The notes under the pieces: generated by a model | The model's input: only the letters and a program-made list of their open reading frames with translations | Told to the model about the DNA's origin: nothing | Databases searched by the model: none | Translations under genes and position numbers: made by a program | Assembly (NCBI GenBank): GCA_000231825.2 | Contig: AFXF02001505.1 | Span: 186,001-250,000, forward strand | Direction: 5' to 3' | DNA: 64,000 nt | Source of the DNA: Tetrahymena elliotti 4EA | Lineage: Eukaryota; Ciliophora; Oligohymenophorea; Hymenostomatida; Tetrahymenidae | In this document: positions 1 through 11,850 of the stretch, piece by piece | How the letters are laid out: every line of letters starts with the position of its first letter | Numbering within the stretch: the stretch's first letter is position 1

Positions 1-2842
1 CTTTCTAATTTAAATCGATTTTGTGATTCGTATAAAAAATAATTTAAAAATATATTTCCAACTTGCAAAAATTCAAATTTAAATGTTTAAAATATAACAA
101 GATTATTTCTGGAGTATTATATTACATAAGTCTAGGAATAATGGCTATACTGGCTTTTATGTGTAGTTATTCTGATCCTACAGATCCAATTATTCGCAAA
201 GAAAAATTAGCTCGCAAAAACAAGTAAAAATTGAAATCAATTTATAAAAAAACAAAATTAAGATCTCAAATCATTTGAAGTCTGAGAAGTATTTAGAAAT
301 ATATTTTAATAATAAATAAAAAAGCATTGAATATGAGACTATAGAATATGAATATTATTGTAGTACCTGTATATCTCATGTCCAGGATGGCTCTAAACAC
401 TGTAGACAATGCGATAGGTATATTTTCTAATTTCGAATAATTATATACTCTTTCTGAAAAAGTTGTAAAAGAAAACTTTTTTTTTAAGACTTAAAAACAA
501 AAGATTAATAAATAATAAATACTAGAAAGATTTTTTTATAATAATTAAAGATGTGTGAATGGATTTGACCATCATTGCAAATGGCTCAACAATTGTATTG
601 GAAAAGAAAATTACAGGATATTTTATCTATTAATTGGATTTGTCTTCATCAACAGTGTGATTTATTGCATATTTTTAATATATTCACTGAAAAGTGCATA
701 TGGAAGTGACTATAATGATAATTTTTCTAACTATTCCTATTCTTCTTATATAGTCATGAAAATATTCGTTTGGGTTTATTTAATATTTGTGGGTTTTTTT
801 GGTTTGCTGGATGTTAATCTTTTCCTTTTCCATACATGGCTTTCTATGAATAATCTTACAACTTATGAATATATTATCAATTCAAGGGCTGCTAAACAAG
901 TAATTTTTATTTAACTTAGCTTTTTTTCATAAAATACTTCAAATCAATGTTTTATTTTTAAGAAGCTTCATTAGTTCTAATATGATGAAAATTTTGTAGC
1001 TCATATAAAAAAAAAGGATTTTAGATGTTCTTAAAAAATAAAAATTTGAATTTTCATTTTTGTATCAATTATTAATTAATATTGTGTTTTGTGAGAAATT
1101 AAAAAACAAAATTGTTTTATAAATAGGAATAAATCCCTTATGGCATATGCTCAGGCACTCAAGAGTTCAAAGAGTTTTTAGAGAAATAAAACTAAAATAA
1201 TTAATAAAATGAAAACACCTATACTAAACCTAAGAGAAGAGACACGATTTAAGAAAGAGATACAAGTTATATAGAGTAAATACATTTTTTTATTTTTATT
1301 CATATTTATATAATACAATTTTTAGGAAAATTTGCTGCTGCTTAAAGAAGAGAAAGAAGAAAATAAACTCTATCATTCCAATAGATTTTGCTGAATAGAA
1401 TTTAGAATCTATGAAGTAAAACAATTAAAGAGAGTAAAATGAAGAAGAAGAGGAATAAGATAACTAGAACAATTTGAATCCCTTCAGCTAAAATATAATT
1501 GAAGTATTAAAAATTTTTAATTTCTTGATTTTATTCTAGTAGAAGTTAAAAAAAATAATATAAATTTAATTAGGGATTGATAGAAAAATCTATTTGTAAT
1601 AGTGCAGATGTCTAAGAAGAAGATTTAAGAACTGAGATAGGAAGGTAGGATCATAATAACTAACAATAAAGCCTAGAATAGCAAAATAATTTAAAGAATA
1701 AAACAAGTAAAATGAAAAATAAAAAAGTATAAAATAACTAAAAGTTAAATAAATCAAATGGCTAAGAAGTTTAAATGCAAAATATTAATTGCTTCCAACC
1801 ACTAAATCCATTTTCATAAGTTTAAGATAAAAACTCATAAATTAATTAATAATCAACTCAGTTTTATAAATAAGAATTTGGTAGTGGAGCCACAATAACT
1901 GGTCATGCTCTTGTCAATAATCTAGATAACTCTCCTAAAAATTAATCTCATAAATAATCTGACTTTGCTTTAACTAAAAACTTGAATCTTCAAAAATTAA
2001 ATCAAACTGATTTTATCACAGAATAGAAAAGAAAAAAGAGATCTATGGATTTATTTCTCCAACCAAACTCTGTATAAATAAAGCCAGAGGCAAACAACCA
2101 CTTTAATATGCAATAAATTGAATAAGAAATCTACTTAAATAGCTAATCTTTTAGAGATCATAATGATCCAAATGATTAGCAAACAAAAACCACTAGATAA
2201 TTAAATAATTAACAATTTATGGGATAGGGAGATTAAGAGGTAAATTTTAAAAATTAGATCACAATTTAAGAAAGCAAATCAACTAAATTCTAATAATTTA
2301 TTTAAGGCGATGAAAGTTAAAAGCCTAATAAATCTAATAAAGGCCATAAACAATCAATGTAATAAGAAAATTAGCATAAAAATGGAGTGTTTAAATCAAC
2401 TCTTTCTCATAGAAACACCAATGAATTTAGTGATACAAACTCAGAAAAAGCAAGGGAAAGTTCTCTATTAAAGTTTAGAGATAATCAATATGGAGCATTG
2501 TCTCCAGATCACAATTTAGATCAAAGCAAAGAATTAGTTATACGCTAAATAAATAAAAACGAAGATGAAAAATCTAAAACACAAAATTCTATGAAAAATG
2601 GATCTAACAGCCACTTTGATTAATTTGCTTAAGGAAATTTGTTGGATAATTACATCTAAAATGTAGATAGTAATTTAGAAAAAAGCAGTTATACTATAAA
2701 TGGTATAATGTCTTCAATTAAAGCAGGGGAATAAACATCACAAGAAAAACAAATATTTATTAACAATAAAAATTATAATCAAAATGATAAAAATATTAAT
2801 AAAAAAGATGAGCTTACTTTTAAAAAAAGTGAAGAATTATGA
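1..2842 (+). CDS. DHHC-type protein S-palmitoyltransferase, 5' end missing
   Basis: Transfers palmitate to cysteines of membrane-associated proteins. Visible exons: to 223, 325-417, 551-899, 963-995, 1127-1275, 1326-1503 and 1574-2842. The cysteine-rich domain spans exons 2-3 (YCSTC, KHCRQC, then the catalytic DHHC at 567-578 followed by KWLNNCIG). Two membrane spans follow, then the family TTxE motif (TTYE, about 858-870). A membrane span ([18 protein letters not shown]) precedes the family DPTDP motif. After the membrane core comes a CCC cluster near 1336 in a basic stretch, which may itself be acylated, then a Q/N/S-rich tail of about 420 residues. The first exons lie left of the window; I see no convincing start. 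The junctions at 995/1127 and 1275/1326 are inferred from reading frame. Family assignment is secure; substrate and membrane are unknown. Confidence 0.9.
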
Positions 2843-4104
2843 AAATTAATTAATATTATTCAGTGCACTTTATTTACTAATCCCTATCTCAAATTTATTC
2901 AATTTATTATCAATTTTTACATTCTTAAAATTTATTTTAAAATCAGCGTTATTTTACATGTAAATTTTACTTTTTAATTCAACTCAATCGCATTCAAAAT
3001 TACACACTTTCCTTCTTTAACAATAGCTAAAAAAATAGTAACAACCTAATTTTTGTTTGTAAATTTTGCTACCTATTGATTGATTTATTAATTAAAAAAA
3101 TAAAAAGAAACTTATTCTTTTCTTTTATTTCAATCATCAATGTTATTCAAATCATCTAAAAACCTAAATTTATCTAAATTAGAAACTTTCTATTTGATTA
3201 TATTTTCAGGAAAGAAGAGATAGTTTATTTTGTCTTTTAATTTCTTTCAAACCCAAACCAAACCAAATTTAAGTCAAGTCATATAAAATCAAATCAAGCA
3301 GCTTTTCTAATTCAGAAATTTATTTTTTAATTACTTTTAATTTTTTGTAAACAAGCCTTAGTCATAAAAATTAAGCATAAACACTTTTCAAAACTAAGTA
3401 AATATCATATTAAGATAAAATACTTTTTATTTTCTAGAAAAGAATCTAGCTTTAGCTTGAAATAAATTAATAGTACTCATTTTAACGTTCATTAAATGTA
3501 TTGAAATATCACTAAAAAATTCAATTGAAAACATTAAAAAAACTTAAATTTTGCAATGATTTTTTTGGGATGGTAAAATATAAAAAATAAAAAATTGTTT
3601 GTCACTTAAATTATTCTCTTCGAATGGAGCGATTCAATATACTAGGTAAGCAAATTTTAGATTTATTAATACTTGTGAAATCTGATACTCACAATTAATT
3701 TAATTAATGATTTAGGTTAGGTTTGATTAAAAAAAGCAAACAAAGATATTTTAATCAATATTTCTTTGAATGACTATACTCTGCTTTTCTATAGTTTGTT
3801 TTGACCTTTCGAGAGATAATTTTTAATCAATCAGTCTATTGATTTTTTTTAGGGAGTTTAATTTTTTTTGAGGTAATAGATAAATATGGAAATACACTTT
3901 TAAATATAATATATATAGGAATGATGCAAGTAAAATAAGGAAAATTTTATATTTTATTAAAATATTTTGTTATAAATTTAAAGAAAGTTTATTGAAATGT
4001 TGTTTATCAAGTATATTAAAAATTGTCACTAAATATTGCTGCTGTTATTTTTTGTAGTACTAAGGTGGTAGTCTTTAGTTTTTGTTATGCAGACTTTATT
4101 TTCT
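2843..4104. other. convergent intergenic region
   Basis: AT-rich spacer between the 3' ends of the palmitoyltransferase and the minus-strand gene at 4105-4945. I see no supported gene. A short ATG-initiated stretch at about 3624-3646, followed by GTAAG, resembles a first exon but has no continuation. Confidence 0.6.
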
Positions 4105-4945
4105 TCAACCACTAATCTTTTCTTATGGTTAATTAATCTATTTTAAGTCATAATTGTTGTAGTTTTGGATTATTATTCCATTTTTACTAAGTAATTTTTG
4201 CATTTAGTTATTATGAGTGACTTCGTCAATTCTTTGTAAATCATTATTTGTATTTTTGATTAATTTGGTATTCATATGAGATATCTTTTATGAAAGAAAT
4301 AAACTTTCTTGATTTTTGAGAGTCGCTTTTACTCAAATCTATACATAAGTTTCTGATTTTCCCAAAAAGTTTGTTATTATTTTAAAATGTGGTTATGTTA
4401 ATGATCAGATAAGCTGCTTTGAACACATCTTTATGTAAATTCTACTATCTGTATTCTTCCCAAAGTTGCTCAAAACAGTTTATTTCTTTGATGTTTTCCC
4501 TTTTAAATTAATTGAAAAGGACTTAAAACTGCAGAGATACCTATTCTCCTAATATTTGGCTAATTAATTTGGTGCATCTCTTAATGTCTAGGTACTCTAG
4601 GGTCTCTTGGCTTTCCAAACATTCTTTATCTTCTTTTTCATTATCATAAAACTAGTCTTCGATAAAATTCTTAGTATTTTTTAGAGATGATAAAGCCCTT
4701 AATTGTTTTGAAGATTCTTGTTTAATCTTATAAACTTTCTATTGTTTTGCAGAATTGTGAATACTACCTACTTCGAGAAGAGTTATCTAGCTTTGAGAGT
4801 AGTATCCTTCCTTTTCAGATTAATATTCTTTTTTAGTTTCATCTACTTTTTCTCCAAAAGGGATATGTTCAATCAAGTCAGTTGTAGATTACATATCTTA
4901 AGAGCCATCTACAAGATAATTTAAATTAATCATAGAGTGCATCAT
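4105..4945 (-). CDS. unknown protein, about 255 aa, with unusual 3' frame change
   Basis: I do not recognise the family. From ATG ATG at 4945-4940 the frame runs through acidic, Glu/Gln-rich sequence (for example EDKECLESQETLEYQDIKRC) with no TGA until 4243-4241. The following 130 bases read like coding sequence in the +1 frame (DLQRIDEVTHNNQMQKLL) to a TGA at 4107-4105. Two explanations fit. One is a 73-nt intron at 4304-4232 with a rare GTTTAT donor, giving exons 4945-4305 and 4231-4105, 255 codons plus stop. The other is a protein that simply ends at 4241 (234 aa). No membrane span or signal peptide is visible. An upstream exon cannot be excluded, because TTCTTTAG directly precedes the first ATG. 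That it is a gene is well supported by composition and codon use; the function is unknown. Confidence 0.72.
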
Positions 4946-7093
4946 CTAAAGAATATTTTGTAGAAGTAAAAATTCAATAATATCTCTTAAAGGTTAGCTT
5001 GGGTGAGTGCAAATAATTGGCTAGTTTTAGGAGAGATCTACTTAAATTAATAGAATCAACAAATAATTTATTGTTTTTTGTTTTTTTATTACTTTTTTTG
5101 TTTAAAATTATGATTATATCAAAAAACAAAATCAAATTAAATTGATAAGTAGGTATAATTGATAAAAGCTAACCTCTTAAGAATGTTTGCAGATAGCTAT
5201 TTCATTCTGAATCAAATATTTGTAAGTCATAAAATATAACAAAAAAATTGCTCAATTCTATATTATTTTATTAGATAGATAAGCAATCAACCAATCTATT
5301 GAAATGATAATATGAGAAATCTTACACTACATGAATGAATAATATTAATTTATCTATCTATCTTTTTTTTGATTAAATAAAAGTGTTTATTTTTCATAGC
5401 TTATTTTTCAAAATTTTTATCAATTAGTAAAACTACCAAACACTATTTATCTTAATTTACACATTTATTTTTCTGCAAATTTTCTTATTCTGGTTAATCT
5501 GTTTTTTTAGAATTATAATACAATTGTACTAGCTTTTATTTGCTATCCTAATACTACTATCCTTTTAATGAAATAATAATAAAAAATGTTCATAAATACT
5601 TTATGATTCTCTCAAACTCTCGTAAAAAGAAAAATTCATAATTTTGCAAATAAATCTTCAGCTATTTTAATTTAACCAATTATGAAAATTGAGAATTAAC
5701 TTTTTTGGTGATCACACAAATATTAATTATTAAGAAAAGAAATATTTGATAAACAAATTTTTGTGAAATTGTTATGAAGATTAATTAAATCAATAAATAA
5801 ATGCTTGGAACTTAAGAATTCTAACTCAGTACGACATAATTATTTAATTTTTCTCTATTCATAATCACAAAAGACAAACAGAATTTTATTAAAAATTTTC
5901 TTTGTGCAAAAATTAGTTCATTCTCTTTTTATATGATTAGCTAGTATTTTTCATTAAGGATTCTATGTGGAAAATTCTAATTTTTCTAATAAGAAACAAA
6001 ATCACTTTTCAAACAAAAAAATCTAAAGTTTCATAATAAATAAATTTGTTTTTAATTGAATGTTAAAAAGTAAATTAAAAGCTAATTTCATTAACTTTGT
6101 TATCAATAATTAAATACTTTAAGTAAATCCTTAAAGCATCTACTTCCCTAAAAATATTTATTTTTTTTAGAAATAATCTAACTTTTAGTAATTAACATTA
6201 TTTTCAAAATAAAAATATGAATATTTTTTTTTTAATTTTCAGTTATTTAACACAAATAGTAAATAAATAAGCATTTTTTATTTATTTTAATACCAAATTA
6301 ATTTTAGTTTATGGAAATAAATAATAATAAATTCTATTTCTTAAGTGTGATAATTATCTTCCTTAATATTCATAAAATTGCAATTATTTTCCGTTTTTCG
6401 AATTTATTTATAAAATATCTTAAACTGCTGCTTACCTAATCACTATTCAGAATATTAATTTCGAAGTATCTAATATTTTTATTTGTAAAAAAACTAAATA
6501 AATAATTGAAAGGCACTATAAAAAATAATCATTGATCACATTGGCTAAAAAAATAAATAAATTATTAAAGTAAAGAGAAATTTCATTTTGTTAAAGCTAA
6601 AAATAAACAAATAAAACAAAAAATAATAATTTTTAAATATGTTTTTGTGCATCTTTAGCTGCTCGTTTAACTTAAAAAGTTAATGATTATAAAAAAAATA
6701 AATAGATCTAAAAAAAGCAAATATAATTTTCTATTCTAAAAAAAATATATTTATCAATGTAGAATATTTTATAAAAATATCCAGTAGTTTATAGAGAACT
6801 CACCTGCTATTTCAGTATGCTTGAATGGATTTATTTATTAATTTATTGATTATCTCATATGTTTTTTGTATTTTGGATGATTTATTTTATAATGATATAG
6901 AAACTTAAACCCTTTTTTAAAAACAAAATAGGTCAGTATTTTATAAAATTTTACTTTCGGAAAATAAACGCGATAATTCAATTATTGTTAATTTTTTGGG
7001 TATGTTTATTTTAAATGCTAATTTCTATTTAAGAAATTTATAATGTTTTAATAAATAAACAAAAAAGATACAAAATTTAATTCAATTCATAAA
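4946..7093. other. divergent intergenic region
   Basis: About 2.1 kb of AT-rich DNA between two divergently transcribed genes, so it should hold both promoters. It holds a 10-bp perfect inverted repeat (AGGTTAGCTT at 4991-5000, complement at 5166-5175) whose arms extend imperfectly to about 17 bp. No coding sequence is supported. Confidence 0.6.
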
Positions 7094-10000
7094 ATGACTC
7101 AAAGAAATAAAGTAGAAGTTATTCATTTTTAACTCTTTGATGCAGTTAGCGAAGAAAAGCTCAATGTAGCTAGACATATCTTTGCTGAAAAAGACCCAAA
7201 GGGAAATGGATACTTACCACCAGATACTATCTCTCAAATCGTGTAATAAACTTTCACTCAAACTAATACAAAAGGATTCAAGTCCACCTCAGATGATGTT
7301 AAACAGTTTATGAAGCAGATCAAATCTACAAGATAAAAAGAACTAACCTACTATGAGTTTGAAAGCTACTTTCTTGGGTGTCTTGCTAGAACTGGACACA
7401 AGATCTCATAAGGCAATACAATCCTAAGAACAAACAGAAAATTCAATCCTTCTGTAGAGATCTAATTGAATGTGGCCAGATAGCAATTTGCAAAGTTTGA
7501 CACAGACAAAAGTGGAAATCTAGATTCTAAGGAAGTATACAATTTAATTGTTGAAACTCACCAACTTATAGGTACAGAAAAAGACACACCTTCTGAAGAA
7601 GAAGTTAAATATTACATTGAACTAGCTGACACAAACAAAGATGGTGTTGTCTCTATTTAAGAGTATGAAGATCTCTTCCTTATGAATTTAAAAAAGAATG
7701 GTAAGGTAGTTATTCAATATAAAGTTGTTAACAATAAAGAAACATGTGAAAAACTTTCTGAAGAAGAATATTTATAGCAAATGGAAAACAGTGCATAATA
7801 AGCTGCTTAAAACTTTATTGTAAAGAATGTTTATAATGACGAAGCTGAATCCAAGCTGAATATAGCAAAAAGACATTTTATTGAGTAAGACAAAGACAAA
7901 AACGGTAAGCTAGACTAAGAAGAAGTTACTAATCTCATTAATTCAACATTTGCTAATACTGGAAACTCAACCTACAAAGCCACTCCAGAAGATGTCAAAC
8001 TCTTTTTAAAGCAAGTAGACTAAAATAATGATGGGTAAGTATCATTTGATGAATATGAGTAGTATGTTATTTACTGTTTAAACAAAGCTGGTGTCAACTG
8101 TAGTGTAAAATCAAACTTTATCAAATCAAAAAGAAGTTTCAATCCAGAAGTTGAAATGTAATTAGATTCTGCAAGAAAATTCTTTTCATAATTTGATACA
8201 GATAAAAGCGGCTACTTAGAAGAAAATGAGATCTATGCTTTAATTGCTTTTACTCACAAGGATTTAGGAATTGAAAGAAGACCTACTACAGATGAAGTTT
8301 AGAAGTACATTTAATCTGCTGATGCAAACCACGATGGAAAGATTTCCATATCAGAATTTGAAGATTTTGTCCTTCAAAACTACAAATAACAAGGTACTGT
8401 AGTTTTAGAGTATTCTATTCCTGAAGTAACTGAAGTTGTAAAAACAAACTAATAAGGTAACGTTAGCGTTATATAATCTATAAAGGTCACCAAGATTACA
8501 ACTGTAACAACAAGAACTATTAATGGTGTTGAATAGTAAGAACAAATTATAGATAAGGATGTTACTTAGTCTGAAGTTTTCTCATCAATTCATACCACTA
8601 GTTCTCATAACCAAGATCCTGAAGTAATTAAAACTAAAAAACTTGATGAGCCTTTGAATTAATCTGAAAAATTGGATAACTAATCTCAAGACACAGAATA
8701 ACCAAGGGAAGAAATTAGGTTTGTTTAATCAATGATCAGATAACCAGGAGAAGAGAGCTCGTAGATACCATAAAAGAGTTTTGATGAATTAAATGTTGTT
8801 GTCAAAAATGACAAACAAGTTGATTTATCATCAAGCAGCAGTGATGAAGAAAATGTATAAAAAAGGGTTTAGGTTGAAGAAAGTGAAGAAAAATAAAAAA
8901 AAGCATGCAAAAGTGATGAAGAGTACGATGATAATTAAGTCAAAAAAAACAAAAGGCCATAACCGGCCCAAGAAGACAAGAACAATGAAGATCATTGTGA
9001 TTTAGGAGAAGAAAATGAAGAAAGCAAATAAACAGAAAGCAAAGTACCTTATGTCAAGCCTGCTCATAGATAAAATCTTGCCTTAATAGGACTCAAAAAT
9101 GTTTATGAATAATCAGTTGAATCAAGACTAGATGCAGCAAGAAAATTATTTATCTAACACGATGTAAATAAGACTGGAAGTCTAAATCCTGAAGAAGTAG
9201 CCAATTTAATAACCACACTATTTAGTTAAAACGAAGATGAAGGATATAAGCCTACACCTGAGGATGTTAGATTGTACATTTAAGAAGTTGACACTAATTA
9301 AGATGGTTTAATTTAATACTTAGAATTTGAAACATATGTAATAAAATGCTTAGAAAAGAATGGAGTAACTTGTAATGTTAAATAAACTATAGTAAAGTCA
9401 AATAGAAGATTTAACCCAGAGGTAGAAATGTATCTTGATGTTGCAAGAAAAGAGTTTGCAAAGTGTGATGATGATAAAAGTGGATATTTAGAAGAAAATG
9501 AAATTTACACCTTAATTAAAGATTCCTACACAGAAATGGGAATTTTAGACTATTCACCAACAGAAGAAGATGTTAAGTATTACATCCAACTAGCAGATAC
9601 TGATAATGATGGAAAAATCTCTATTGTAGAATTCGAAGATTTAATTCTTCTTAGCCTTAAGCAATCAGGAATGTAAGTCATTTAATACAAATAGTAAAAT
9701 GCAGAAAATGATGAAAAATAAGAAAATGCTTACAGACCACCAGCAAATGAACACTTTAGAAGGGGAAAACCTATTTAAAAAGTAGATGCTCCTGAACAAG
9801 TTGTAGAAGAAGAAGAGGAACAATAGATTGAATAAAAAGAAGAATAACTAGTAGAAAAGTAGTTAGAAGGAGGACAAGAAAAAGAAGAAAAGTAAGAAGA
9901 TTAAGAAACTATTTCCAAGCATGTTATTTAGCCAGACATATAATCAGAAGAACCAGAACGTGTTCCTGCAGGAAGACCTGTACTTTAAGCTTAAAATATG

Positions 10001-10738
10001 AGCTAAAGTACCAACTTAAAATCAAGCAAAATAGTAATTATTGAAGAATCTAGCTCTGTTATTATTGAACCTGCTTTCTAAAGAGAAGAAAAGCCTAAAA
10101 AACAATCTTTCCCTTCTATTGTTATCAAGAAAGTTTATCACCCTGAAATTGAAGAAAAGCTTTAAATTGCTAAGAAACTTTTTATTTTGAGTGATAAGGA
10201 TTAAAATGGTGAATTAGATCCTGATGAGGTTGCTGTCCTGATTATAAATACTTTTGATAGTGCTGGTATACATGGGTTTAAACCTACTATTTAAGATGTT
10301 AAAGATTATATGGATGTTGTAGATACTGATAAAAATGGTAGACTGTCTTTTGATGAGTACGAAAACTATGTAATCAGTTGTTTTGAAAAGGCTGGATTGA
10401 ACTGTGATGTTAAAGATACTATCTTTAAGTCATCAAGAAGATTCAATCCTTAAGTAGAGTTAAAGTTGGATGTTGCAAGAAGACTTTTTGCTAAATATGA
10501 CACTGATAAAAGTGGAGAGCTAGAAGAAAATGAAGTTTATGGTATTATTAGTGATACCTATAGAAACATAGGAATAACAGATTTTAGACCAACTGTTGAT
10601 GATGTCAGAATGTGGATTTAAATGGCTGATACAGATAATAATGGTTCTGTTTCCATTCTAGAATATGAAAATCTTATTCTTTTGAGTCTTGAAAAAGCAG
10701 GTATTGAAATCAAGCGTTTCACTAAAATAGAAAATTGA
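7094..10738 (+). CDS. giant EF-hand calcium-binding protein with 16 EF-hand positions
   Basis: Single uninterrupted ciliate-code frame of 1215 codons starting at AAAATG and ending at TGA. The protein is four copies of an A+B block at about 7118-7730, 7826-8400, 9100-9670 and 10135-10710. Each A and each B module carries two EF-hands. Fourteen loops fit the 12-residue consensus, for example DTDKSGNLDSKE, DKDKNGKLDQEE, DTDNDGKISIVE and DTDKNGRLSFDE. The two loops of the first A module are degenerate: DPKGNGYLPPDT lacks the final acidic ligand, and the second is unrecognisable. B modules are preceded by a conserved basic FNP(E/S/Q)VE motif. Acidic Q/E/K-rich linkers separate blocks 2-3 and 3-4. 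No signal peptide or membrane span is seen, so it is likely a cytosolic or cytoskeletal Ca2+ sensor or buffer. Related in type to ciliate TCBP-like proteins, but much longer. Function inferred from motifs only. Confidence 0.93.
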
Positions 10739-11850
10739 TTAAAATAAATAAAATTATAAAAAGTATCTATCTTACAACATTTACTTATTTATCTTTTAAA
10801 ATATTGTTTATTATATATATCATTTGCTTCATACTAAAGTTTCAACTTATAATAAGCATTGATTTTTCAATCTAATTCTACATTATTTTGATTCTATTTA
10901 TCCCTCTAATGTAAAATGTTTTTTTTCATAAAGATATTTTTATTTTAGATTTCTTTAATAGAATTTATTTTAATTAATTTGAGCATTTTTAGATTTTAAG
11001 AGTCAACAAAAATGTATGGATCAAACAATTCAAGAATTATTGTATCTTAAATTTTTTTTAAATATTAATTAATTTATCTTAAACTAATTAATATCTTTAA
11101 ATAAAATTTATTTTTTCTTTTATTTTTCAGAATTTTTAAATATTTTATTTTTATTTTTCACAAAAGGATAAATAAAATTGCTAATATTCAGTCAATTTTT
11201 TTAAAATGAAGATTTATTTTAAGTTTATAATTATTTAAAATTCATTTCTTCTTTTAAAATTTGAATTTTATTTTTATTATTTTTCATATTATGAAACACT
11301 TATTGCTGTGTTTTATTCAAAATATCACTTCAATTATGTTTAGAATTTTAGGAATAATAAATCTCTAACTTGAAAATGTATTTAGAATTTTATTATTTTT
11401 ATATTTCTATTTAAAATTTTAGTGTTTAAAAAATAAGGGTAAATTTTTTTTTGTAAATATGAATTTTATTTTTGAAAAAGTAAAAGAGTAAAGTAATATT
11501 TCTATTAGTAAGCTAAAATGTATATTTTTTGTAAAACTCTACTTTGAAATTTAATCAGATTACTCTTTTTAACAATTTTAGTCAATAAATTTAGCAGTTC
11601 TTATATTTATCATTGATTGATTGGATTAGTATTTTATATTTTGAAGTAGGTTTCTTCTAATAGTAGTGATGGAAAATGATATATAATCAACCACACATTT
11701 GCATACTTTAAGCTAAATTGAAATTCATTTAGATTAAAACTTAAAAATTAATTAAAAACAAAAGATTTTACTAAAGTATAATAATTAAGTATTATAAAAA
11801 AGTAAAAGTAATATTTACCTTCTTACCAAATAAATAAAGAAAGAAATTGA
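10739..11850. other. intergenic region
   Basis: About 1.1 kb of AT-rich sequence between two co-oriented genes. It should contain the 3' UTR of the EF-hand gene and the promoter of the next gene. I see nothing else in it. Confidence 0.6.

Noticed and set aside
3624..3646. ATG GAG CGA TTC AAT ATA CTA followed by GTAAGC, resembling the first exon of a kinase (MERFNIL)
   Set aside because: No downstream exon with a glycine loop or any coding continuation is visible in the next kilobase.
4718..4924. Standard-code plus-strand ORF of 68 codons
   Set aside because: It is the antisense shadow of the minus-strand gene at 4105-4945.
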